Origin: Crossiella cryophila
GTDB lineage: Bacteria; Actinomycetota; Actinomycetes; Mycobacteriales; Pseudonocardiaceae
Length of the DNA stretch: 64,000 bases
Assembly: GCF_014204915.1 (NCBI RefSeq)
Contig: NZ_JACHMH010000001.1
Coordinates: 6,783,501 to 6,847,500 of the forward strand
Direction: 5' to 3'
Every line of letters begins with the position of its first letter. Within the stretch, counting starts at the first letter, position 1. The notes under the pieces are model-generated. The model did not search any database, was not told the origin of the DNA, and worked only from the letters and a program-made list of their open reading frames with translations. The position numbers and the translations under genes were made by a program. Positions 40,609-49,987 of this stretch are shown one piece after another.

Positions 40609-42872
40609 TCAGCGCTCGGCGGTGTCCCGGAACCAGCGGAGGATCTCGCCGAGCGCTCGCACGTTGGCCGGATCGGCCAGCACGGACAGCGGGAAACTGG
40701 GGCGCCGGGCCAGTTTGCTGGCCGGGATGTCGATGCCGGGAATCTGGTTGAGGCGCAGGCGGAAGTCCTCTCGGATCGCCGGGTCGGTGAACGGGTCCCG
40801 GGTGGACAGGTAGAGGAAGACGACCTCCACGTAACCGGCGGCGCCGTAGGTCGGGTAGATGGTGAACGGCCAGACGTGTTCCCGATCGGGCCGGTCGAAC
40901 AGCAGGAAGCAGCTGGTCACCTTGGCACCGTCACCGAAGCCGAAGTGCCGGCCCAGCTGCTCCAGGAATCGCTGCCACCGGATCTCGTAGTCGTCCGGGT
41001 CCGCCTGCTCCTCGGCCAGGCTGGTGGCGTCCAGGCCGAGCAGTTCGGCGAGGTCGGCCGCGGACAGCCACTGCTCCGGATCGGCGACGTTGTGCTCATC
41101 CAGGCGAACGCCATCGGCGCGCAACACGTCCAGTATCTCGCCGCGATCGGTGTCGGCCCAGCGGAAGGTGGCCGAGACCCGGCCGCGGATGCGAGTCGAT
41201 CAGGGTGGCGACCTCGCCGTAGGTTGTCCACGCGCCCATCGGCAGGGCAGCCAAGGCTCGGTGCAACAGGCTCCAGTCCCTGGCCTTCTCCACCTGATGC
41301 ACTTCCGCCGGACCCGGCCACAACCGGATCGCCCGGTCGGCCAGATCCTCCGCCCTGGCCAGGATTTCCTTTGCGCCCCAACGGCTCGTGCCCGCGATCT
41401 GCCGATTCAGCTCCAGGTGGCTGACGGAAAGCAGGTCCTGTTTGCGCTGGAATGGATGGTTGGACAGGGTGGCGTTGACCGCGGTCAAGGTCAGGTTGCC
41501 CAGGGTGTGCAGCAGTTCCTTGTGTCGCTCCGCCGGATCGCCGCCGTCCTCGGCCAGCACATCGAGCCACTCCTGCGTCGGGGTCTGGGGTAGCACGTGT
41601 TCGATGGTGAGCCTGACACTGCCGGTAGAACGCCTAGGTCCGGATCGCGGTGCGCAGCGCATCGTCATCGGGCCAGGAATGCCGTTGGCCGGAGAGCACC
41701 TGGCGCACGGCCTCGGCCACCGGCAACTCGGCGGAGAGCTGGGCTGGCAGGTCCTCGAAGATGCGGGCCAGGCTGTTCGTCGGCACCTGGCAGATCATCC
41801 GGCGGACCAGGAAACTCTCCACGTGCACCAGCGCCGTCACCAGGTCCACTGTGGACAGTTCGCCACGGTCACGCTTGTCCAGCAACGTCATCAGCATCGG
41901 GTGGGCCGCCGTCACGGACCAGTCCGCGAGTCGCCGCAGGCACTCGCGGACCGCCGGATCCGGCTCGCGGTCCGGTTCGGTCAGCGTGCGCAGGTGCGGG
42001 GCCCGGCGGGTCAGCTCGCGCAGGTAGGACTCGACCGCGGCCTCGGTGCCGCCTGCCCGGCGCAGCCGTTCCTGTTGCGCCACATACAGATCCTGCCGCC
42101 GGACCCGCTCATCGCCGGTCAGCACCAGGTGCAGCCACATGAGTTGTTCCAGGCGGTCGCCCAGTTCGCGTTCCAGTGGCAGCCACAGGTCGGTGTAGAT
42201 CCGCTCGGCCTGGGTGGGCAGGCACATGAAGAGGTGGTTGCGCAGCAGGTCGGCCTGGCTCAGCCGCAGGCCGGTGTTGTTGAGCGACTCGAAGATCCGG
42301 TGCACGTTGTCGTCCCGGTCCGCGGTGACCAGCACCAGGGTCAGCCGGGTGGTGAGCGACTGCTCGACCCGCTCCAGCGCGGCCGGATCGGTCAGCCTGC
42401 CGAGTTGCCGCCGGAAGTACCGGTAGGCCACGGCGAGCCGGTCCTCGCCGTCGGCCTGCCCTTCCAGCACGCACCGCCGGTAGCTGTCCCGGTCGGCCTG
42501 GGTGGGCAGCAGCCGCAGTCGGTCATCGCCCTGCTTGTACCGGTTGAGCAGGTACAGGTCGTTGATCCGCTCGGTCTCGCCAAGGTGGTCGCGCAGCGCG
42601 GCCAGCGCCAGGCTCAGCGAGGTCAGCCGTTGCTGGCCGTCCACCACCACCCACTGCTCGAAGCCCGCCTCACTGCGCGGCGAGGGCGCCAGCACCACCG
42701 AGCCCAGGAAGTGGGTCGGCCCGGCCGGTGGCGGCCCGGCCTGGCTGAGCACGTCCTCCCACAGGAGTTCGAGCTGTTTGTCCGTCCACGAGTAGGTGCG
42801 CTGGTACAGCGGCACCTGGAACTGCCGTTGGCCCTGGATCAGCCCGGTCAACGTGGTTTCCGAAGCACGCAA
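40609..42872 (-). pseudogene. DUF262-DUF1524-ATL-type gene, broken at two places
   Basis: Three reading frames together make one protein. 42872-41634 encodes DUF262 (VPLYQRTYSWTDKQLELLWEDV, WVVVDGQQRLTSL), the GmrS-like ATP/GTP-using half of GmrSD-type modification-dependent restriction. It ends at a TAG just before an AFYR segment. 41626-41096 resumes with DUF1524, the His-Asn-His nuclease core (LTIEHVLPQTPTQEW and NATLSNHPF), then an alkyltransferase-like MGAWTTYGEVATLIDSHP. After a second shift near 41190, 41127-40609 gives RGRVSATFRWADTDRG and a ~170-residue C-terminal domain. About 30 codons seem missing at the first lesion and some at the second. Probably inactive anti-phage gene. Confidence 0.8.
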
Positions 42873-42894
42873 GAGTCCCCACCCCCGGCAGGAA

Positions 42895-43980
42895 TTAGAC
42901 CAGCAGCGTATCGATCACCTCACCGGGGGTAGGCATCGCCGCGATCTCCGCGCTGACCTCGCGGGCCGCCGCCTGCCACCCCGGATCGGCCAGCAACCGC
43001 CGCAACAGCTCCGGCGTCACCTCCTCGGCAACCGCTTTCACTCCCGCCCCGCGCGCCTGCACCGCGTCCGCCGTGATGAACCGGTCCGACCCGTCCGGCA
43101 GCACCAGCTGCGGCACTCCCGCCGCCAGCGCGGCCAGTGCCGTGCCCGAGCCGCCGTGGTGCACCGCTGCCGCGCAGGTCTCCAGCAGCCGGTGCCACGG
43201 CACCCAACCGGTCGGTTGGACGTTGCTGGGCAGCGGGCCCAGTTCGCTGATGTCCATCCGGCCCATGACCAGGGTGAAGTCGGCGTCGATCGCCGCCGCG
43301 GCGGTGACCACGCGGTCAAGGCGGGTGAGGCCGTCGACCTTGGGTGGCACGGTGCCGAGGGTCACCGCGATCCGCGGGCGTCCGGTGGGAGCGGGGAGGT
43401 CGCCAGGGGTGTCGAGGGGGATGGGGCGCAGCGGGTGGCCGTAGTCGGGGCCGGGGATCATGCCGCGGGGGGCGACTTCCAGGGTGTGGCCGGGGGTCAG
43501 GGTGGGGTGGGCGAGTTCGGTGAGCATCAGCTCGCGCAGGGGGGCGGTGCGGGTGAAGCCGAGTTCGTGCTGGATGGCGGGGATGCCCAGCTCGGCGGCG
43601 GCGATCAGGGCGGCCGGGTAGAGGTACTCGTAGATCACCAGGTCGGGGCGCCAGGCGCGGACCGTGGCGATGGTGGCGGGCAGGGCCGCGCGGTTGACCT
43701 GGGCGGCCAGCGGGACGAAGGCGGCGCGGTCGGCGGAGTTGGTGGCCACGGTGCGGGCCAGCAGGCCGGGGTGGCGCTCGGCGCCCAGGCGGCGGAGTTC
43801 GTGCCGCCAGTCCAGGCCCGGCTGGATGGGCAGGTGCGGGATGTCCAGCCGGGTGATCGCCTCGCCGCCGTCCAGGGTGGCGAAGGCGATGGCGTGGCCG
43901 CGGTCACGGAATGCCGTGGCCAGCGGAATCATCGGTAACAGGTGGCCGGCCCCTGGACTTCCCAGGAAAAGGACTCGCAT
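42895..43980 (-). CDS. GT1 glycosyltransferase, paralogue of the 31165 enzyme
   Basis: 361 aa GT-B enzyme. Acceptor domain begins MRVLFLGSPGAGHLLPMIPLATAF. Donor domain has VTLGTVPPKVDG, PTGWVPWHRLLETCAAAVHHGGSGTAL and LVLPDGSDRFI, closely matching the enzyme at 31165-32277 in layout. Without deoxysugar genes in the window it may act on an imported or host-made aglycone, or inactivate a toxic compound. ATG at 43980. It lies 145 bp from the divergent MFS/ATP-grasp cassette across an AT-richer gap that must hold both promoters. Confidence 0.92.
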   Translation of the reverse strand: MRVLFLGSPGAGHLLPMIPLATAFRDRGHAIAFATLDGGEAITRLDIPHLPIQPGLDWRHELRRLGAERHPGLLARTVATNSADRAAFVPLAAQVNRAALPATIATVRAWRPDLVIYEYLYPAALIAAAELGIPAIQHELGFTRTAPLRELMLTELAHPTLTPGHTLEVAPRGMIPGPDYGHPLRPIPLDTPGDLPAPTGRPRIAVTLGTVPPKVDGLTRLDRVVTAAAAIDADFTLVMGRMDISELGPLPSNVQPTGWVPWHRLLETCAAAVHHGGSGTALAALAAGVPQLVLPDGSDRFITADAVQARGAGVKAVAEEVTPELLRRLLADPGWQAAAREVSAEIAAMPTPGEVIDTLLV

Positions 43981-44125
43981 GAATCAAATCCTTCAATGTT
44001 GCGAGCAGAGTCACATCGGCCGGATTGGCCGAGGACAGCACAAGATGATAACATTCTGTTTCTCCGTTGTTCATCCCCGCCATTTGCGATGAACTCGATT
44101 CCGCGAATTACCGAGTTGAGCGAAT

Positions 44126-45334
44126 GTGACCCGACTGTACAACGGCTACCAACTGTTCTCCGGACTGCTCTGGTGGCTGCCCGTCTTCTACCTCTACCAG
44201 CGCAACGCCGGTCTGACCGACGAGCAGATCTTCACCATCCAGAGCATCTACTACGTGTTCTTCTGCCTGCTGGAGATTCCCACCGGCGCGCTCGCGGACC
44301 GGTTCGACTATCGCCGGTTCCTGCTCGCCGGGGCGGGCACGCTGCTGGTCGCGAACCTGTTGCCGGTGTTCTGGCCGGTGTTCTGGGGATTCCTGGTGCA
44401 CTTCCTGCTGGTGGCGCTGGCGAACTCGCTGGTCTCCGGTGCGGGCAGCGCCTATCTGTACGAATACCACGTCCGTTCGGGCGTACCGGAGCGTTATCGC
44501 AAGGCCGAGGGCAATGCCCGCGCGGCCAGCCTGATCGGGCGGGTGGCCTGCCTGCCGCTGGCCGGGTTCCTCATGCAGTGGCACACCCCGCTGCCCTACC
44601 TGCTCACCGCCGCGGGCGCGGCCGTCGCGGTGCTGCTGGCCGCCCGGCTGCCCGCGCTGCCCGGTGGTCAGCGGCGGCCGGACAAGGCCGATCGGGAGCC
44701 GCTGTCCCAGGCGCTGACCGGCGCGGTCCGGCTGGTCACCCGCTCCAAGCTGCTGATGCTGTTGATCGTGCAGGGCGTGGCGGTGTTCACCCTGGTCCGG
44801 GTGTTGCAGACCAACCTGTTCCAGCCGATCCTGGCCGCCAAGGACCTCCCGGTGGCCGCCTTCGGCTCGGTGCTGGCCGCCAACGCGCTCTTCGAGGTGG
44901 CCGGGGCGGCACGCTCGGCACTGGTGCGGCGCTGGCTCAGCGACACCAGGGCGATCCTCGTGCTGACCGCCGTGCTCGCCCTGCTGCTGGCCCTGCTGGT
45001 CCCGGCCGGACTGGCCGCGACCATCGCGCTGATGTGCGTGTTCTCCCTGGTCTCCGGGGTGGCGTACCCGATCCAGCGGCAGCTGGTCAACGACGCCGTC
45101 ACCGATCCCTCCCGCCGGGCCACCGTGCTCTCGGTCGAGTCCATTGTGGACAGACTGGTCTGCTCGCTGGTCGTGCTCGCACTGGGCGCCTACCTCTCCG
45201 CCGGGGCGCTGAACCTGTTCCTCCTGCACCTGGCCATCGGCACCGTGGTGCTGATGACCGTGCTGGCCGCATTCCTCCGCCGGGCGCACCGCCGCCGCGC
45301 GCCGGAGGCCGTGATCGAAGGAAGCACTCGATGA
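44126..45334 (+). CDS. MFS transporter of an ATP-grasp cassette (12 TM)
   Basis: 402 aa, about twelve hydrophobic segments, starting QLFSGLLWWLPVFYLY. Motif A is the ADRFDYRRFLLAG loop after TM2 (a degenerate DRFGRR). The sequence is like small-molecule or dipeptide exporters of the BacE/YfkF kind only in general architecture. Its TGA overlaps the ATG of the ATP-grasp gene (ATGA), so exporter and ligase are translationally coupled; export of the ligase product is the obvious idea. GTG start without a strong ribosome site. Confidence 0.88.
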   Translation: MTRLYNGYQLFSGLLWWLPVFYLYQRNAGLTDEQIFTIQSIYYVFFCLLEIPTGALADRFDYRRFLLAGAGTLLVANLLPVFWPVFWGFLVHFLLVALANSLVSGAGSAYLYEYHVRSGVPERYRKAEGNARAASLIGRVACLPLAGFLMQWHTPLPYLLTAAGAAVAVLLAARLPALPGGQRRPDKADREPLSQALTGAVRLVTRSKLLMLLIVQGVAVFTLVRVLQTNLFQPILAAKDLPVAAFGSVLAANALFEVAGAARSALVRRWLSDTRAILVLTAVLALLLALLVPAGLAATIALMCVFSLVSGVAYPIQRQLVNDAVTDPSRRATVLSVESIVDRLVCSLVVLALGAYLSAGALNLFLLHLAIGTVVLMTVLAAFLRRAHRRRAPEAVIEGSTR

Positions 45335-46680
45335 GCAAGAAGATCCTCTACCTCTACGTCAAGGGCGGCGCGCCGCTGGAGCACGTCTTCCCGCGGATCG
45401 CGGGCGAGGGCGAGCTGCACGTGCTCGCGCTGATGCCGTTGCCCGAGGCTGGCGAGTCCGAGTGGCGGCCGGCCTGCACCAGCGTCACCGAGCTGGCCAC
45501 CGAGGCCCGCGGCGAGGCCCTGGTGGACCTGGTGGTCGAGCACGCCAGGGCACTGGGCGCGGACGCGGTGCTGTCGATCTCGGAGTTCGCGGTGCTGCTG
45601 GTGGCCAAGGTCGCGCAGCGGCTGGGCCTGCCCGGTGGCGGTCCCGGGCTGATCACCGCGCGGGACAAGCGGTTGATGCGCGAGACCTGGGAGCGCGCGG
45701 GTGTGCCGATCCCCCGGTTCCGCCGGGTGGACTCCGAGGCCGACCTGGCCGCGGCGATGACCGAGCTGACCCCGCCGCTGCTGCTCAAGCCGGCCTGGGG
45801 CGCCGGATCCGTGGCCCAGCTGGTGCTGCACACCGCCGAGGACGTGGCGCCCGCGTGGCGGCAGGTCGCGCAAGCCCTCGAGCTGGGGCACCAGGTGGGC
45901 ATGAACGAGCTGTACGCGCCGGACACCGACCGGGACCTCCTCGTCGAGGAGATCCTGGCCGGGTCGACCGAGGGCTGGTACACCGAGCCCGGCTACGGCG
46001 ACTACGTCAGCGTCGAGGGCATCGTGGCCAACGGCGTCTACCACCCGCTGTGCATCACCGGGAAGCTGCCCGCGATCCCGCCGTTCACCGAGGTCGCCAG
46101 CACCATGCCGAGCACGCTGCCCGAGCCGGTGCAGCGCCACCTCGAGGACATCTCCCGCCGCGCGGTGGACGCGCTGGGCCTGGAGACCTGCGGCACGCAC
46201 ACCGAGATCAAGCTCGGCCCGGACGGCTTCGGCGCGGTGATCGAGACCGGCGCCCGCTTCGCCGGACTGATGGTCACCAAGCAGATCGAGGAGGTCTTCG
46301 GCTTCGACCCGATCGCCATGCTGGTGCGCGAGCTGCTCGGCGAGCCGGTGGACTACCCCGAGGCGATGATGATCGAGGGCAAGCGGGCCGCCGCCTCGCT
46401 GGCGGTGATCCCCACCGACGCGCACGGCGCCCCCTGGGCCAGCACCCCGCGCTGGAACCCCTCCGGCGCGGACTGGGACACGCTGCTCTCCCCCGGCACC
46501 ACCGCCGATCAGGTGAAGGCCTTCGAGATGCCCGAGGGCGACCCGGTGCCGGTCTATGACCCGTCCGGGGGATCTCGCAACTGGCTCGGGGTGTTCTTCG
46601 TGACCGCCGAGGACGCGGAAACCCTGCGCCGGGACTGCAATGCGGTGCTCAACGGCCTGGAAGCGGCCCTGCCCGCCTGA
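45331..46680 (+). CDS. ATP-grasp ligase (L-amino acid ligase-like)
   Basis: 449 aa. An N-terminal pre-ATP-grasp domain (KILYLYVKGGAPLEHVF to AVLLVAKVAQRLGLPG) is followed by DKRLMRETWERAGVPIPRF, the ATP-binding PLLLKPAWGAGS, LLVEEILAGSTEGWY, and the metal-binding CGTHTEIKLGPDGFGAVIETGARFAG. These are the elements of BacD/carbamoyl-phosphate-like ligases that join two amino acids or an amine to an acid through an acyl phosphate. AAGGA precedes the ATG. Coupled to the MFS exporter and followed by a methyltransferase, so a small modified peptide or amide may be made. Confidence 0.9.
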   Translation: MSKKILYLYVKGGAPLEHVFPRIAGEGELHVLALMPLPEAGESEWRPACTSVTELATEARGEALVDLVVEHARALGADAVLSISEFAVLLVAKVAQRLGLPGGGPGLITARDKRLMRETWERAGVPIPRFRRVDSEADLAAAMTELTPPLLLKPAWGAGSVAQLVLHTAEDVAPAWRQVAQALELGHQVGMNELYAPDTDRDLLVEEILAGSTEGWYTEPGYGDYVSVEGIVANGVYHPLCITGKLPAIPPFTEVASTMPSTLPEPVQRHLEDISRRAVDALGLETCGTHTEIKLGPDGFGAVIETGARFAGLMVTKQIEEVFGFDPIAMLVRELLGEPVDYPEAMMIEGKRAAASLAVIPTDAHGAPWASTPRWNPSGADWDTLLSPGTTADQVKAFEMPEGDPVPVYDPSGGSRNWLGVFFVTAEDAETLRRDCNAVLNGLEAALPA

Positions 46681-46707
46681 TGGTGAAAATCCAACACTAG
46701 GAAAAAT

Positions 46708-46754
46708 CCGGACATACACGGCGATACGGTCAATACGTCGTCGTGTATGTCCGG
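46708..46754 (+). promoter_or_regulatory. Inverted repeat before the methyltransferase
   Basis: CCGGACATACACG (46708-46720) and its exact reverse complement CGTGTATGTCCGG (46742-46754) flank a 21-nt loop. It lies between the ATP-grasp stop and the methyltransferase start at 46803. It could be an operator or a leader hairpin; the GTG at 46743 sits in its right arm, which argues for the later start. Confidence 0.5.
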
Positions 46755-46802
46755 TTCGCGGCGGCAGACCGATCGAGTTCCGCGCCCAGGGAGCCCGCCT
46801 GC

Positions 46803-47654
46803 ATGCTGCGAGACATCCGTACGTTCGGCAAAATCCTCCGCGCCATCACCACTCGCGACCCCGCCGCGCGGGTACGCCGGTTCTACGAGTTCACCGATCC
46901 GAAAACCGACTTCGAGGGTCAGCGAACCCGGTATGTCAACATCGGCTATTGGCAGTATCCGGACAGCACCCTGGACGAGGCGGGCGCGGCACTGGCCACC
47001 TGCCTCGGCGACGCGGTGGCCCTGGCCCCCGAGCACGACGTGCTGGACGTCGGCTGCGGTTACGGCGAGCAGGATTTCCTCTGGCTCAACACCGACAAGG
47101 CGCGGTCGGTCACCGGCGTCGACGTCACGCCAAGACACGTGCTGGCCGCCACCCAGCGCGCCGAGCAGGACGGGCTGACCGACCGGCTCACCTTCCGGAT
47201 GGGCAGCGCGACCACGTTGCCGTTCCCGGATGCCAGTTTCGACCGGGTGGTCTCGCTGGACGCGGCCTTCCACTTCCACCCGCGCAGCGCGTTCTTCGCC
47301 GAGGCGTTCCGGGTACTGCGGCCGGGTGGCCTGCTCGGCACCGTGGACACCATCCCGCTGCACGGCGACACCCCGCGCGAGGTCTTCCGCTCACCGCGGT
47401 TCAGCCTCTACCGGTTCAGCATCCCGGACGCGAACTGGCACGACCGCACCGCCTACGCCGAGCAGCTCACCCGGATCGGGTTCGACGAGGTCGGCGTGCG
47501 CTCGATCCGCGAGCACACCTGGGAGGGCTGGTTCCGGCACTGGGGCGATCCTGGCCGGGCCGGCAAACCGGACTGGTGGCAGGACCAGGACCAGATCCGG
47601 CGCGAACTGGACCTGCTCGACTGCGTGCTGGCCGTGGCCCGCAAACCCGGCTGA
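46803..47654 (+). CDS. SAM-dependent methyltransferase (small molecule O/N-methyltransferase type)
   Basis: 283 aa. Motif I VLDVGCGYGEQDF, acidic VTGVDVTPRHVL, motif II FDRVVSLDAAFHF, motif III VLRPGGLLGTVD. The lead FYEFTDPKTDFEG and NIGYWQYP resemble natural-product methyltransferases such as sugar or polyketide O-methylases. The ATG at 46803 follows AGGGAG; an upstream GTG at 46743 lies in a hairpin arm. Same strand as the MFS/ATP-grasp pair, 122 bp downstream, so it may tailor the ligase product. Confidence 0.87.
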   Translation: MLRDIRTFGKILRAITTRDPAARVRRFYEFTDPKTDFEGQRTRYVNIGYWQYPDSTLDEAGAALATCLGDAVALAPEHDVLDVGCGYGEQDFLWLNTDKARSVTGVDVTPRHVLAATQRAEQDGLTDRLTFRMGSATTLPFPDASFDRVVSLDAAFHFHPRSAFFAEAFRVLRPGGLLGTVDTIPLHGDTPREVFRSPRFSLYRFSIPDANWHDRTAYAEQLTRIGFDEVGVRSIREHTWEGWFRHWGDPGRAGKPDWWQDQDQIRRELDLLDCVLAVARKPG

Positions 47655-47692
47655 GCCGGTGACAGCAAGCTGCCAGCGGTGACTGAGCGGCA

Positions 47693-47736
47693 CCTCACCT
47701 GACCTACCCTCGGCGCGAATCGTCGATCAGGTGAGG
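47693..47736. promoter_or_regulatory. Inverted repeat upstream of membrane lipoprotein gene
   Basis: CCTCACCTGA (47693-47702) and TCAGGTGAGG (47727-47736) are exact reverse complements 24 bp apart, ending 11 bp before the ATG at 47748. GTGAGG in the right arm could also serve as the ribosome site, so the dyad may act in DNA or RNA. Confidence 0.45.
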
Positions 47737-47747
47737 GGCTGCGCGTC

Positions 47748-48425
47748 ATGCGTGCTCGGTGGGCACCGCTGGTGGCGCTGCTGATGCTGGGGGCCTGCGG
47801 CCCGCCGGAGCCACCGCCGGGGCCGGTGCCCAACCTGGTCGCGGAGTACGTGCGGGCGGCCGAGGTCCGCGACGATCCGCTGGCCGGGTACCGGGCGCAC
47901 AGCCGCACGCCCGAGGACCGGATGGCCAACTTCGCCGCGCACTTCTCCCCGCAGCAACTGCAGAACGTCCTGTTCACCGCCCGCCAGTGCCAGGACAAGG
48001 TCGAGTGCTCACCGAGCGATGCCGCCAGTGCCGCGATCCGGGAGTACGGCGGCACCGAGATCTTCCAGCGCCGCCTCCTGATCCGGCGCGCCGACAGTGC
48101 GATCGAGTTGCTCACCCTGCACGTGGCCCGCGCCCCCGGCGGCCCGGCCCGGGTCTTCGACAGCGCTGGACAGGGCTACGGCGGCGACCTGACCGAATTC
48201 CGGCGGGAGAACACCCTGCTCGCTCCTGAGGACTACCTCCGGGGGCCGAGGGAGCTGGCCAGGCTGGACGGCGAGGGCGAGCTGGTCACGGTCACCGGTT
48301 CGACGGCCCGGCGCTGGTGGATCGGCGGCAGCACCCTGTTGATCCTGATCGGCGCTGGCCTCACCGTGATGTTGCTGGGCGTCGCGGCCGTGCTGCTGCG
48401 GCGGCGCGCGGCCCGCGACCGGTAG
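47748..48425 (+). CDS. Exported lipoprotein with C-terminal membrane anchor
   Basis: 225 aa. Signal MRARWAPLVALLMLGAC with the lipobox Cys17, then a Pro-rich linker. A soluble domain of ~150 residues includes two cysteines in ARQCQDKVECS that could form a disulphide. A single transmembrane helix (WIGGSTLLILIGAGLTVMLLGVAAVLL) and an Arg-rich tail close it. The combination of a lipid anchor and a C-terminal helix is unusual; the N-terminal signal may instead be cleaved or retained. No family recognised. Upstream inverted repeat at 47693-47736. Confidence 0.78.
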   Translation: MRARWAPLVALLMLGACGPPEPPPGPVPNLVAEYVRAAEVRDDPLAGYRAHSRTPEDRMANFAAHFSPQQLQNVLFTARQCQDKVECSPSDAASAAIREYGGTEIFQRRLLIRRADSAIELLTLHVARAPGGPARVFDSAGQGYGGDLTEFRRENTLLAPEDYLRGPRELARLDGEGELVTVTGSTARRWWIGGSTLLILIGAGLTVMLLGVAAVLLRRRAARDR

Positions 48426-48529
48426 CCGATCGACCCGCCACCGAAGGTCCGCCTCTTCGGGCAGGGAACCATGATCGCGCGATGGTGATCAGTTGACGTG
48501 GCAGGGAAGCGGTTGTCTCGTGGACTGTC

Positions 48530-49987
48530 ATGGAGTTCCGCGTACTGGGCCCGCTGGAAGTGCGGCGAGACGGGGTGTGCCTGCCGGTGCGGGCGCCGCG
48601 GCAACGGGCGCTGCTGGCCGCGTTGTTGTTGCGGGCCAACGAGGTGGTCAGCGCGGAGCGGCTGGTCGAGGTGGTCTGGGGGCCGGTCTCGCCGCCCTCG
48701 GCCGCGGCGAACCTGCGCAGCCACCTCACCGCGTTGCGGCGCCTGTTCGGCCCGGAGCAGTCCCGGCTGATCGCCCGTTCCGGCGGCTACCTGCTCACCG
48801 TGTACCCCGGTGAGCTGGACCTGGCCGGGTTCACCGCGGCGGCCGAACGGGGCCGGGAGGCGTTGCGGCGCGGGCAGACCGTCGAGGCCGCCCGGCAGCT
48901 GCGGGACGCGCTGGCGCGGTGCCGGGGGCAGCCGCTGGAGAACGTGGAGCTGCACGGGGTCGAGGCCGAGCTGGCCCGGCTGGGCGAGGCGCGGCTGGCG
49001 GTGACCGAGGACTGCCTGCGCGCCCGGCTGGCCGCCGGGCAGGAAGGCGAGGTGGTGGCGGAGTTGCGGGAGCTGACCGCGGCGCACCCGAGCCGGGAGC
49101 AGCCGCCCGCGCTGCTGATGCTGGCCCTGCACCGCTGCGGCCGACCGGCCGAGGCGCTCACCGTGTACGAGCACACCCGGCGCAGGCTGGCCGAGGAGCT
49201 GGGCGTGGACCCCGGCCCGGAACTGCGGCGGCTGCACCAGCTCATCCTCAGCGAGGACAGCAGCCCGGAACCCGCGCGGCCGACGCCACCGGCCCAGCTC
49301 CCCCAGTCGATCATCGACTTCACCGGCCGCGGCAACGAACTCCGCGAACTGGACGAGCTGCTGGACCGGCGCGCGGACGGCACCCTGGTCGCCGCGATCA
49401 CCGGCGGCCACGGCCTCGGCAAGACCGCGCTGGCCGTGCGCTGGGCGCACCGGCACCGCCCGCGCTTCCCCGACGGCCAGCTGCACGCCGACCTGTGCGG
49501 GCACACCTCCGGCCTGCCCGCGCACACCGTGCTGGCCCGCTTCCTGCGGGCTCTCGGCGCGGCCACGGTGCCGCCCAGTCTGGCCGAGGCCGCCGCGCTG
49601 TACCGCTCGCTGCTGGCCGATCGCCGGGTGCTGGTGTTGCTGGACAACGCGATCGGCCCCGAACAGGTCCGCCCACTGCTGCCCGGCAGCCCCGGCTCGC
49701 TGGTCCTGATCACCAGCCGGGACCCCCTGGACGGCCTGGTGGTCTTCGAGTCCGCCCGCAGGCTGCGGCTGAACCCGTTGCCCCCGGAGGAATCCCACAC
49801 CCTGCTGGCCACCCTGCTCGGCCCGGACCGCCTGCACGCCGAACCCGAGGCCGCCACCCAGCTCGCCAAACTCTGCGACCACCTGCCGCTGGCCCTGCGC
49901 ATCGCCGCCGCCGGGCTGTCCGCGCACCCGGAACGCGCACTGGCCGAGCACCTGGACCGACTGCGCGCGGCGGTCGGCAGCCGCTGA
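48530..49987 (+). CDS. SARP regulator with NB-ARC domain, no TPR (RiPP module A)
   Basis: 485 aa. OmpR-type winged helix (MEFRVLGPLEVRRDG, LLAALLLRANEVVSAERLVEVVW), BTAD domain to RRRLAEELGVDPGPEL, then an NB-ARC domain (FTGRGNELREL, Walker A TGGHGLGKTAL, VLVLLDNA, LVLITSR). The protein ends soon after the NB-ARC winged part, so the TPR region of AfsR is absent. GHGLGKT is a slight variation of the usual GMPGVGKT loop. It directly precedes the radical SAM gene (86 bp), making it the probable activator of module A. The ATG has no ribosome site and TTGACG lies near 48492. Confidence 0.88.
   Translation: MEFRVLGPLEVRRDGVCLPVRAPRQRALLAALLLRANEVVSAERLVEVVWGPVSPPSAAANLRSHLTALRRLFGPEQSRLIARSGGYLLTVYPGELDLAGFTAAAERGREALRRGQTVEAARQLRDALARCRGQPLENVELHGVEAELARLGEARLAVTEDCLRARLAAGQEGEVVAELRELTAAHPSREQPPALLMLALHRCGRPAEALTVYEHTRRRLAEELGVDPGPELRRLHQLILSEDSSPEPARPTPPAQLPQSIIDFTGRGNELRELDELLDRRADGTLVAAITGGHGLGKTALAVRWAHRHRPRFPDGQLHADLCGHTSGLPAHTVLARFLRALGAATVPPSLAEAAALYRSLLADRRVLVLLDNAIGPEQVRPLLPGSPGSLVLITSRDPLDGLVVFESARRLRLNPLPPEESHTLLATLLGPDRLHAEPEAATQLAKLCDHLPLALRIAAAGLSAHPERALAEHLDRLRAAVGSR

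Noticed and set aside
43942-45330. 463-codon N-terminal extension of the ATP-grasp protein
   Set aside because: It is a shadow of the MFS gene; the ATGA overlap and AAGGA fix the start at 45331.
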